DNA of 64,000 bases from Cladocopium goreaui (Eukaryota; Sar; Dinophyceae; Suessiales; Symbiodiniaceae), in assembly GCA_947184155.2 (NCBI GenBank), contig CAMXCT020001854.1, forward strand, positions 1 to 64,000, read 5' to 3'. How positions within the stretch are numbered: the stretch's first letter is position 1; each line of letters starts with the position of its first letter. A program made the position numbers and the translations under genes. This document shows, one piece after another, positions 18,601-26,206 of this stretch. The notes below the pieces were generated by a model, which made no database searches, had not been told where the DNA came from, and saw only the letters and a program-made list of their open reading frames with translations.

Positions 18601-20875
18601 GCCCTTCTGGAACGTTACCAGCACGCTGCGCACCATTAAGTTCACCTTGACTGCCTGACCGCTCTGCATTTGACTTCGCAGTGTCATGGACGCTTGCCCC
18701 AGCAACAGCCTCAGTGAGGGGGGGACTGTTTTGATACGGATTGACCTGCTGGGAGGGCGGAGTTGGTGGGGGGGTGACGCCTAAAACTGCGTAAGCCGGA
18801 AGCTGGTCAATTGCTTTCTTGCTGCTGGGGGGGGCAGACGGGGTCCTAAGCAGTTTGGCACCCTGGTCAGTTCGTTTGTCCTTCATGAGCGGCTGGTGCT
18901 GTGTGGAGCTTGTCGAAAGTACCGCGGTGGTTTTAAAATTGGTTCTGTTGTTGTCGAATGTACTAAATTTCCATGCAGCAATGGCTTCAACTTTAGTATC
19001 AGCAGTTAGCATGGTACTGAAGTCAAAGTGGGGAGGCACGAGCATAACGAGATAACAAGTTTTGAAGGGGTATATTTGTAAAGCATCGACCTTAGTAAGG
19101 TATAATGAGCTTTCGAGGCCATCAACTCGATTGATTTGACATTGCCTTCCTGACGGGATTTCAAACATCATGATTCTGGTAAATTTGGACACTTGTTCAA
19201 ACCTAAGGAAGTTTTGCTTGCAGAATTCTCCTTTTGCACTGTTCACTGCTTCAAAATGACTAAAATGAGTCAAAAAGATGTCCAGTGTATCTATTACAGG
19301 AATAGATTCCAGGAAGAGAATCCACGGGTAGGTCTCTTCAGAATACGTATATGATACCTGTTGAGTCTGCAAGTCAACTGCTGAGTCCTTCAGAAGTCCG
19401 AACCGTCGCTTCTGAGAAGCATTCTGGGTGCTGACAGGGGCAATGACAGTGAGTCTGTTTTTGAAGCTTGGATTACACTTTTCACCAATTCTACGCCAAT
19501 GCTCTCCTTTGGTCTCGTGCCTGGGTGGTTCACCCGGTGCACCAGTTTGTGGCAGTATGTTTCCACAATGCTCTATCGTGCAGACAATATTGTTATCTCT
19601 TTTGTCCTTGACTGAGAAAGAACATGGGAAGTTCTGCTTAACTTCATGAGGGATCCAAAAGGTGAGCATCGCGACATTGGCATTGAAAACGATTGTTTGA
19701 AATTCAAATTTGGATGCTGAAAACGCATTAATGAGTGCAAGACCGAGCTCTGAGTCAATGACTGCTACTTCATTTTCCAGGAGTGGGATGATGCTACTTT
19801 TTGCAATTTGAAGTGGTATAAAGGGCATACTGCCTATTGGTGCATACCTTACTTCCATTCGGTACCGGTTGCTGCCCATGGCAGTCACTTGACTAAGGAC
19901 AAATTGTGTCGATTGCTGGCGTTGCCCAAAGGGCAAGTACGTTGTTGAACAATGCAATAAATTGCGGAGCACTTCGATTTCTATGCATTCTAGTTTCAGC
20001 ATTACTTGAGCTTTAGATAGGAAGAAGTACTTAATTCTAAAGGACATGAGCTCCAGCGCAAGTGCATTTCGTTCTTGATCACTTAAGTGCCGAGTGGACA
20101 TAACAGTGAAAGTAGCAGCCTCCCGCAATTTATGTAAACGAGTCCAGTCAATACCTTCTTTAATCTGAAACTGGGTGGCTTGTGCTGTGTTAATTTCTTT
20201 CTGTAACGATTCGATTGCTTCACGGATTTTGGTTCTTTGTAAGCAAGAGTTCTTTTCATATTTGATGGTAAGCGGCACGCTTCCTTTTGACTTATCAGAA
20301 TTATAGCAGCCATTTGGTGATGTACTAGTCTCGCTGACTCCTGGATACTGCCCTTGTCGTAGTTCTTTGCCAACAAAATTTTCAAAGGCGATACGGGCAG
20401 GCATTATCAGCTCATCAGTTATCGTGTCAGGGATTTGCCATTCAATTACGGCTGGACTGCTTGACAGGCTATCCATTTTGACAAGATATAGTACAGTAGG
20501 ATATTTTTGATATTTGAGGGTTCCAGTGAGCTGCTTTATTTCTCGAATGGCTGCAATGTGTCTCTGGCAAGTGTCAAAAACTTTTGCTGCTATTTCGACT
20601 GGGCCAGTGTTGGCATGACACTCATAGATAAGTATAACAGTCTGTTGCATCGTTGCCAGTGTTTTCATAGCACTTTGAGCCGCTCCAAAAGAGGGAAACG
20701 CATAAGCAGTAGTCTCTTGCTTCGCTATCTGTGAATGCAGCTGATCATAGGTGGTCAGAAGTATGCCTTCAGGTGCTTTGATCTTACTCGGAAAATGTAC
20801 CATCAGAGTGGCATGCAATCCAAGTGCACCGAGATATTCCGCAGCAGCCTGTTGAGCCTCGATGTGTTCAGCCAT
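15611..20875 (-). CDS. USP-like / C5 cytosine methyltransferase multidomain protein
   Basis: 1754 residues from ATG 20875. The N-terminal ~680 residues are unrecognised. About 690-1030 is low-complexity Pro/Ser/Thr. At 1055-1320 the layout resembles ubiquitin-specific proteases: N-C-C-H-M-S-S in place of the N-T-C-Y-M-N-S Cys box, paired CQVC (1164-1167) and CQAC (1207-1210) zinc-ribbon cysteines, then a VLHTS and DHNNG region. The expected catalytic GHY His is not visible, so activity is doubtful. A basic linker (about 1345-1420) leads to a C5 methyltransferase from about 1427: motif I SMFDGVG, motif IV GSPCQDL (Cys 1524), ENAG in place of ENV (1571-1574), motif VIII QRKR (1626-1629). Motifs IX and X lie in other frames downstream. 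Eight conserved hairpins precede it. Confidence 0.8.
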   Translation of the reverse strand: MAEHIEAQQAAAEYLGALGLHATLMVHFPSKIKAPEGILLTTYDQLHSQIAKQETTAYAFPSFGAAQSAMKTLATMQQTVILIYECHANTGPVEIAAKVFDTCQRHIAAIREIKQLTGTLKYQKYPTVLYLVKMDSLSSSPAVIEWQIPDTITDELIMPARIAFENFVGKELRQGQYPGVSETSTSPNGCYNSDKSKGSVPLTIKYEKNSCLQRTKIREAIESLQKEINTAQATQFQIKEGIDWTRLHKLREAATFTVMSTRHLSDQERNALALELMSFRIKYFFLSKAQVMLKLECIEIEVLRNLLHCSTTYLPFGQRQQSTQFVLSQVTAMGSNRYRMEVRYAPIGSMPFIPLQIAKSSIIPLLENEVAVIDSELGLALINAFSASKFEFQTIVFNANVAMLTFWIPHEVKQNFPCSFSVKDKRDNNIVCTIEHCGNILPQTGAPGEPPRHETKGEHWRRIGEKCNPSFKNRLTVIAPVSTQNASQKRRFGLLKDSAVDLQTQQVSYTYSEETYPWILFLESIPVIDTLDIFLTHFSHFEAVNSAKGEFCKQNFLRFEQVSKFTRIMMFEIPSGRQCQINRVDGLESSLYLTKVDALQIYPFKTCYLVMLVPPHFDFSTMLTADTKVEAIAAWKFSTFDNNRTNFKTTAVLSTSSTQHQPLMKDKRTDQGAKLLRTPSAPPSSKKAIDQLPAYAVLGVTPPPTPPSQQVNPYQNSPPLTEAVAGASVHDTAKSNAERSGSQGELNGAQRAGNVPEGQLTHGDARTDPPTVSPTIPWTNLPASHPTDTGEQQITEMVVDQDHHGNNIRKSEQEDKEMLPPQPALLSTPVKKPPTREGEALSSQKTSIQEPKLTCGEVKGGLASKGRLSNEPSDPVVTPSSPPGVSPSSPNDNAKPECSDPIVPTLPSQCQPPDLASKAPIRNDPSPEKQPLLPDDSIVVEIGEDPPGIATPTRTKSSQASSLHQGEALPPIQAALKRSSVLPANDKTRVCIDITGEDDHTKQNDPAQTSFERETQSQSQPAQFAPLSPFAESSRKWFPTLDAPVIAALANKAQDIAINCCHMSSMNTALYLLSRGPWIPTHVSIHVRQAALAAVGVGWSWVHQVPTVFPFTCFDACLSLATLSTIPPNGTAQNDAVYELYSIICANLSQSTRNFLFSRFVLQCQVCLQSSATPIDTFTATVKPNTGIDELCDLLIPIWNTNELTECQACSCLDTANAKWKCGKFGPLIIVRIKVPPGCSLPKLEEERLPLGHKFMFQDREYEIQCLIATTRLDFDSQLIVLHTSQPGMISMYDHNNGIRVADCKHVSGKLLISGLVILPVKSPKAILMTKQLSEAAGGGDVAQYRKRQLKVVKGFLKTPQKQKRTRTSQLSPPSCKNNAKTKSSKKRAKVTRHGPPKDSKNENVVEEIDPEGLPRIIAHATLANVGVISMFDGVGSVYHIIKKKLGKPPTIFIAAEIDPVLRRLVAAEIGLREDQQWAYTIEGVATIYVKDVWDLVARDSLILRQAKAMYPTIKWIVVAGSPCQDLTYAGYLNGLLGLTGQRSMLFFVVYLVILHLQKLFGPESVRYLTENAGSMQIVQTDRKPKGMQRLEQSEHFQMFLYCLGLPSKQPTSRWVWDTGPYYGIQRKRVFLRSHMDTEKLASVPLTFIDEWGPLVTLNGENLPLAPLLRTRGLSNNGILKLSWTGYQPSALLWDYSFFGGRKSFMLLAQMAEGVRVPNLPWASFIPAHFLPIWKSFLITLQTDRATTSKKDEH

Positions 20876-20971
20876 TCTGGCTTTGTCTTCTCACCAAGAG
20901 AAAGGTTGTATGTGAGAGGTGTGTGAGTGGTATGACAAGTAGCCCGAGATAAGATAGGGGAGGGGGAGTAC

Positions 20972-21761
20972 CTGTCGCGTCTTTGGACAGATAAACCCGT
21001 AGAACAGGGGGAGAGAAACGAAACAAGGTAAGAGAGTGTAAAGAATGGAGTCACTTCAATAGGTTCGAAATGGTTCGAAATGGAAGTAACGAGAACCGAT
21101 TTAACAAATCAACTTAAAAAAAAGGGGGGGGACGAGGTGTCTCGAAATGCAAAACAGAGGGGGGGTGGGTAGAGGATACAGAGCACCTGTCACGTCTTTG
21201 GACAGATACACTGTGTGATCAGAGGCAGCGGTGGAGAGAACAGCGACCTGTCACGTCTTTGGACAGACACACTGTGTGAAATAGAGAGTAGTCCAGATGA
21301 AAAACAGAGGAGACGAGAGGAAACAAACCAAAAAAATCAAGTTAGAAGAGGGACCTTGGTAAAGCGGTGGAGTAGAAGGACAGTGACCTGTCACGTCTTT
21401 GGACAGATACACTGTGTGAACTCAAACTGGTAAAAAGAGAGAGAAGAAAGCAATCAGATCAAAAGAGGACCTTGGTAAAGCAGTGCAGTGGAGAGAACAG
21501 TGACCTGTCACGTCTTTGGACAGATACACTGTGTTGGCGTCAAATCAGGTAAAAAGGGGGAACTTGGTAGAGCAATGTAGTAAAAGTACAGTGACCTGTC
21601 ACGTCTTTGGACAGAAACACTGTGTGAGTGCAAAAATTCAAGAGGAAAAATGAAAACAGCGAGCCTGTCACGTCTTAGGACAGACACCCTGTGTGAAAAC
21701 AAATCGTCTAAAAAAGGGGTGAGTGTAGGTTGCGCAAGGTGCCTGTCACGTCCTTGGACAG
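20972..21761. repeat. Array of eight conserved-loop hairpins
   Basis: Eight copies have cores at 20972-20990, 21187-21205, 21248-21266, 21388-21406, 21505-21523, 21596-21614, 21665-21683 and 21743-21761. All have CTGTC/GACAG inner stems. Loops are ACGTCTTTG except for GCGTCTTTG (first), ACGTCTTAG (seventh) and ACGTCCTTG (eighth). Several have an outer ACAGTG/CACTGT stem (for example 21380-21385 with 21410-21415). Spacers are purine-rich and unrelated. The array fills the leader of the 1754-residue gene. Confidence 0.9.
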
Positions 21762-22084
21762 ACACCCAGGCAACAAAGAAAACCAAACCTTAAGATCTGA
21801 AGCTCGATGCCAATCGCAGAGATTTGAGCAAGCAAAAACCAGAAACTAAGGTTCGCACACTTTCTCAACCAGTTGCTCTATATCTAAGGGCCAGGTAAAA
21901 ACTAAAAAAGAGCAACCAACTGAAACACAATCAAACCTTAAAAGGGGGGGTTCCGACAGCACAGGAGGAATCGAGCACAGTAAGTCGCCCCAGCAACAAA
22001 CTACGCAACAAGTCCCTTACCCCTGGGCTAACTACGCAGTTACCAGTACTCTCCTCTGCAACAGGTGTGCTCGGCTACTGGTAA

Positions 22085-22132
22085 CTTGAACCGAAAACTT
22101 GAGCCAAAGCTGGCTTGAGCCAAAGGCTACGG
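22085..22132 (-). repeat. Tandem dinoflagellate spliced-leader relics
   Basis: On the minus strand three consecutive units end in CAAG: CCGTAGCCTTTGGCTCAAG (22132-22114), CCAGCTTTGGCTCAAG (22113-22098) and TTTTCGGTTCAAG (22097-22085). The first matches the 22-nt dinoflagellate spliced leader with two bases missing; the others look like older, truncated copies. Such tandem relics are known from recycled (reverse-transcribed, trans-spliced) dinoflagellate mRNAs. They point towards the hairpin array and the methyltransferase and RT genes, so they may mark the 5' end of a retroposed transcript. Confidence 0.8.
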
Positions 22133-22519
22133 GGAGGTTCTGGACAGGCAACTTGTGTCAGCTGTGTTAAGGTCCTCAGTCCGGTAATGTTGTACGCTCG
22201 CATGCATGAGCTGTAGCTGTCGACTAATCACTTCTCGTTCTGTAACATTGGCACGGGCTTCTACTCGAATGCGCAGACTTCTTATGCAACAGCAGGCTGT
22301 GCGAATGTCTCTGCAGTCTTGCTCGTTGATAACACCTGCAAGGAGTTCTGTTTGCTGCAATACGGCGTGGGTATCTTCCAAAGTTCTGAGAGTATTTGTC
22401 AGTCTGTGCACATAGTCCTGCAGTAGGAGGAGATCCTGTGCCTCATTGTGAACCTGGGGTTCCTGAGGCAGGCATACTACTTCGTTTGATTGCACGGAGC
22501 TCATATGGTCGGGTGACAT
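22127..22519 (-). CDS. Small hypothetical helical protein
   Basis: 130 residues from ATG 22519. Not recognised. Residues about 25-110 are strongly helical with Leu/Val spacing compatible with a coiled coil, and there is a CCC cluster. Its stop codon is the TAG inside the first spliced-leader relic, so the original C-terminus may have been replaced where a retroposed copy joined. Confidence 0.45.
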   Translation of the reverse strand: MSPDHMSSVQSNEVVCLPQEPQVHNEAQDLLLLQDYVHRLTNTLRTLEDTHAVLQQTELLAGVINEQDCRDIRTACCCIRSLRIRVEARANVTEREVISRQLQLMHASVQHYRTEDLNTADTSCLSRTSP

Positions 22520-22848
22520 TCAAGCAATGCAGGTACTGGATTGCCTGAGCAAGACAGCAACGGGCGCCATGGCTTGATGTACTTTGACATCAGACTAAAC
22601 TCCCATGCAACAATTAAGGTAGCACACCATGAACACAAACAAATTAAAAACCCAGAGCAGGATTAAGATATCCGCCCCCTACCGCCTCCCTTCCCCGATT
22701 GGCTCAGACATGCTGACAGTATAGGCAATTGTAGCAGGTGGCCATCAACCATGAGTACCCCATGGTGACAACCCCTCTCGACCTAAAGCAAGTTACGCAC
22801 TAAATGCACGGAGGATAAATTTAGGGTCTCTGCGTCACTTCATGTGGC
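22520..22848. other. Intergenic stretch
   Basis: About 330 bases without a supported gene. It contains a small ACCATG/CATGGT inverted repeat near 22749-22767; no conserved-loop hairpin is present. Confidence 0.4.
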
Positions 22849-23097
22849 TCACTGGAACTGCTCGTGCGATGCAACGCGAGGCTCTCTACTGCTACTGGCA
22901 CCACTGGCTGCAGCAGCGGCAGAGGGTGGATCACTGCTTGCCGCTGGTTTCATCATTTGAGCGATAAGCGGGTGGGTTTGTTTGTCGCGCAGGATTCGCG
23001 TCATTTCGCGAGTGAATGCCGCAGGGTCATCCACTAATGCTTTCGCTTCCGCCAGTGGCCGATCAAGGACAATGGCAATGAGCATTTCGCCCCCCAT
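22849..23097 (-). CDS. Small hypothetical protein
   Basis: 82 residues from ATG 23097. Not recognised. The N-terminal 50 residues form a plausible alpha-helical domain; the C-terminal 30 are an Ala/Ser-rich tail. It lies in the minus-strand series, 58 nt after the 23156-23443 frame. Confidence 0.4.
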   Translation of the reverse strand: MGGEMLIAIVLDRPLAEAKALVDDPAAFTREMTRILRDKQTHPLIAQMMKPAASSDPPSAAAAASGASSSREPRVASHEQFQ

Positions 23098-23155
23098 CTT
23101 TATGGATTATAGTCGGTCGGCTTGGATCTCGGCGAGGATTGCCACTGCCTTATTC

Positions 23156-23443
23156 TCACACAGTGCGTTCCCATTCTTCTAGGGCTCTTTGCGCCAGGGT
23201 GTCCGTCTGCGGTGGGGCTTTGAGGGCCGCCGGTGTCCCTAGTGTTCTTATGAAGAGGCTATCAGGGGGAACGGGGGATGGGAAGTGCTGAATGGCCGCT
23301 ACTGCACGTTGCACGTCACTTGTTTGTACATCATATGACGTGGTTGTTTTTTTGCTTATGGCAGGTTCGGAGTCGGCCCATAGTTGCTGTAGCCTGGGTT
23401 CGGTTCCATATACTTTCGGTTCCATACTGCATGATGGGACCAT
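23156..23443 (-). CDS. Small hypothetical ORF overlapping the 370-residue ORF
   Basis: 95 residues from ATG 23443, overlapping the 3' end of the larger upstream frame by 88 nt in another phase. The overlap encodes similarly composed Pro/Tyr/Asn-rich peptide in both frames. It may be the true C-terminal part of the upstream protein, joined by a frameshift, or a separate overlapping gene. No family recognised. Confidence 0.4.
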   Translation of the reverse strand: MVPSCSMEPKVYGTEPRLQQLWADSEPAISKKTTTSYDVQTSDVQRAVAAIQHFPSPVPPDSLFIRTLGTPAALKAPPQTDTLAQRALEEWERTV

Positions 23444-24468
23444 TGGGGCGCGTCACGGTTGATTTCTACTGAATCCCTTTTCATGTCATATTCTTTGAGC
23501 ATGTCATCTAATTCTTGTAAGCTCGCAGCTCTGTGAATACAGCATTGTCTGACAGCGCCATCAATGTGGAGTGGCCATCCCACAGGCATATGGGAATCTT
23601 CCAGGAGTCCGTCACCATTTTCCTCTATGATTGTACCCAACATTGGGACATCGATAGTTGCTTTAAGGCTGACCTGTGCACGTTTGCACTTCCATGTGTC
23701 AGGTGCTAAGAGACCTCGGCCAGCCAGGAGCTCAAGTGACTGGAATTGTGGTTGGTCAGTCGCTGGTAGCACCTCTTCTTTGATGACTAACTTCAGTCCA
23801 TGCAGTGGCTGGGGTTGCTCTTTCTGAGGGTCTTGAGGTTGCTGGGATGTAGTGTCTCTGGGTGTTGTGTCTTCAAACCAGGTGGGATGGACTGACTGGA
23901 CTCCTATGGGACTTGCAGAACTGGTAGTTTTAATGCTTTCTCTGCGCAGGCTATGGTAGACGGGCGGGATCATCCATGCCGGCACAAAGACTGTGATGAA
24001 CTGCACATTCCAGATAACCTGCAGGTTCTGCGGCTTGACTTCAGGCGTGATACATCTTACTTGACCATCGATCACTCTAGTGTATGATTCAGAGCGATCA
24101 AAGGACGCCGTGACTTTCAGGCCTAGATAAAGTTCTCTGAGCCAGTATTCCTTAAGCATCATAAAGGAAAGGTGAGGTGCCCTCACTTCCAATACGTGCG
24201 AGGCTGGCATTAGTAGAGTTACCATCCATTCAGCTAAGAACTCAATCATTTTGACTTCGAGTTTAGGAAGGATGGCTTGAACTGCTCGTAGTGCACCCGC
24301 GATGTCTGGAACATGCCTACGCGAGGGCAACCCAACTGTTCGCTTGGCATACTCGTCAGCAAAGTAAAGTCTGCACAACTTTGAGACCCATTGGCTCGGT
24401 TTCTCCATGTCTATGGTGATCTTAGCTAGGGGCCATGGGTCTGGGAGCGTGGACAGACAATGCAACAA
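23356..24468 (-). CDS. Hypothetical protein, probably 5' truncated
   Basis: 370 residues as bounded. The apparent start at 24468 is a TTG and the frame stays open to a TAG near 24560 without an ATG, so the N-terminus is probably missing. The first 170 residues look like a folded helical and strand domain; the middle is Pro/Gln/Thr-rich; the C-terminal 100 residues are mixed. No known motif. It is the rightmost gene of the minus-strand series, and the DNA beyond it has a different character, so the block's right edge is probably near 24.5 kb. Confidence 0.5.
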   Translation of the reverse strand: MLHCLSTLPDPWPLAKITIDMEKPSQWVSKLCRLYFADEYAKRTVGLPSRRHVPDIAGALRAVQAILPKLEVKMIEFLAEWMVTLLMPASHVLEVRAPHLSFMMLKEYWLRELYLGLKVTASFDRSESYTRVIDGQVRCITPEVKPQNLQVIWNVQFITVFVPAWMIPPVYHSLRRESIKTTSSASPIGVQSVHPTWFEDTTPRDTTSQQPQDPQKEQPQPLHGLKLVIKEEVLPATDQPQFQSLELLAGRGLLAPDTWKCKRAQVSLKATIDVPMLGTIIEENGDGLLEDSHMPVGWPLHIDGAVRQCCIHRAASLQELDDMLKEYDMKRDSVEINRDAPQWSHHAVWNRKYMEPNPGYSNYGPTPNLP

Positions 24469-24574
24469 TTCGGAGGTCAGGTCCGCCGAGATGACGGGGA
24501 GGGCTTCTCCTTGTGGGCGATAGTCAACTGCAGGTCCCGCCGTGCCTTTGTGGGTGCGTTCCTAGCGTCATGTC

Positions 24575-24735
24575 GCAACCCCAAAAACAGGATTGCCACA
24601 CGCTCCAACGCGTGGATTTGGCGCGCCCGTTTTTGGTCTCGCCGGCTATTAAAATAGAAATTGAAAACAGCCTCGAAATGGCCCTGTCCAAAGCGAAAAG
24701 CGGTAGCGCGTGGCAATCCCATTTTTGGCAGTGTG
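24575..24735. mobile_element. MITE-like inverted-repeat unit
   Basis: GGATTGCCACACGCT near 24592-24606 is matched in reverse by AGCGCGTGGCAATCC near 24706-24720, with further imperfect pairing of flanking A5/T5 tracts. The total pairing is about 22 of 26 bases. The size (about 150 bp) and lack of coding capacity suggest a MITE or a hairpin; no target-site duplication was established. Confidence 0.4.
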
Positions 24736-24826
24736 GAACCTTGCGACCTGCTCGAAACACGAAGCTCTTACATTACGCAAGTAAATCAAAGTTGGGTTTT
24801 GTTTAAGCAGCAAGCTTTCAACGCAA

Positions 24827-25706
24827 CTGGGGAGGACCACTTCTTGGAGTCCAAAAAGCCAATGTGTTTACGGCCCCGAAAATGAGATTGCTGCAGTGAC
24901 CTTTTTTGCGAAAAATGGCGCAGCTTTAACAAAAAGCAAAACTTTTGCAAGTGTAACGGAATGGCAGGATTCCGGGGAAAACGGTTGCTGATTGAAGGTC
25001 TCTAGCCGCCCCGCCTGCATGTTGCCAATCTTTGCCAAAGCGCCATGTTGTTTGGAATTGTTTGGGTGTTGTTGTCGCAGGCTTTCGCAACATGGCTTGG
25101 GTGAGGTGCTGATTCCGCTGCGACATTGCTGGCGGGATGCTTTTTTCTGTGTTTGCGTTGGCAGTGAATCGTTTTGTCACGATTGGGCGTCGCACTGCTC
25201 AGTTTTGTTTTGGTCTCTTGATGCGTTGTTTGTTTTTGGGCTCCCCCCCATTCGCCCCCCTAGACTCCTAACGCGGCAACTTTGCGGGTCAGGTTGTGTA
25301 TGTCGCCCGGAGTTCAGTATCATCCGGTTAAAGAATAATAGTATATATTTAAAACCGGATGAATCCTTTGTTTACATTGGGGGAAGAGTTTCGATTTCAT
25401 GACTCCAGCAGATTCCGTAAGAAGGCTGGAGATGCAAAACTTCCGTTTTACCACAGTTTTGTGCCAGTTTTGATGTCGTTAGCTGCGGAGTCTTGCCGGA
25501 GTCGGGCGGAGTCGGTACACCTGCTGAAACCCTATTTACAATGGGGAAAGGGTTGAAAGAGTTCCAACTTTGTGACTCCAGACGACTCCGCAAGAAACCG
25601 CAAGATGCGCAAGATGATGTCACTGAACTGTTCGATTTGTTTGATGCCCATTTTTGGGGTTGGAAAGGTATATAGAATTTGGACTCCCAAAAGCGGTCCT
25701 CCCCAG
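24827..25706. repeat. Imperfect 29-bp inverted repeat enclosing a non-coding unit
   Basis: A 29-nt motif starting CTGGGGAGGACC at 24827-24855 recurs inverted at 25678-25706 with three mismatches. Between them lie two diverged direct copies of an about 70-bp unit (around 25365-25435 and 25535-25605), sharing GACTCCAG...GACTCC/GATTCC and GTAAGAA/GCAAGAA. No coding region is supported. It could be a non-autonomous DNA element. Confidence 0.45.
25320..25362. repeat. Perfect 10-bp inverted repeat with AT-rich loop
   Basis: TCATCCGGTT (25320-25329) pairs with AACCGGATGA (25353-25362) across an AT-rich spacer containing TATATATTTA. It lies inside the larger inverted-repeat unit. Confidence 0.6.
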
Positions 25707-26206
25707 TACCTGCAGCGCATTGCAACATAACAAAAACAAAGGGTCAGCCTGAAATCCAGAGGAAAGACCACTCTTCCGAGTGGGCCAGCTGATCAACTGC
25801 TCAGACTGTCCAGCAGAGAGTGCCACTGGTTCGCACCAGTGTAACTCGCTGCAGTGCAGCCTGGTCCAGGGCTCCGCCCGCCTACAACCTACTGTACTTC
25901 CCTTACAGAACACGAAGTTAACCAAGCAACAGAACAGCCAAGCTGAGACAACAGGAGGAAGTCAAAGTGGCGGATGTGTGTGTATTGCTGGAGTCGACAG
26001 TTCTCAGCCATTCTTAGTCACCTTAGTACTCTGCGGAAAGACGTGACATTGGAAATCAAGATTCTTTGATGCCTTCAGCTGATGCTCGTGAAATTCCTGT
26101 AGATAGGGTTGTTGTGAACGCAGCATTGCAGGCAGCGCAACATGCTGCAGCTGAACTTGAGAGGAAGCCGCACAACCCACTGTGTCGCTACAGACTCAAA
26201 AACATG
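25707..26206. other. Flank of the LTR element, no recognised gene
   Basis: About 500 bases with short open frames only. Nothing was recognised before the 5' LTR copy. Confidence 0.4.

Noticed and set aside
20972..21761. Integron attC-like or hammerhead-ribozyme interpretation of the hairpins
   Set aside because: No attC core sites and no hammerhead CUGAUGA/GAAA core next to the hairpins; kept only as a general cassette-boundary idea.
1..24560. Polinton, virophage or giant-virus fragment
   Set aside because: TV-Pol-like and methyltransferase domains would fit, but I saw no capsid, packaging ATPase or integrase, and the RT/EEP core is LINE-like.
24992..25402. 136-codon plus-strand frame rich in Cys/Phe
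   Set aside because: It runs through the inverted-repeat unit and its composition follows local base bias; no motif.
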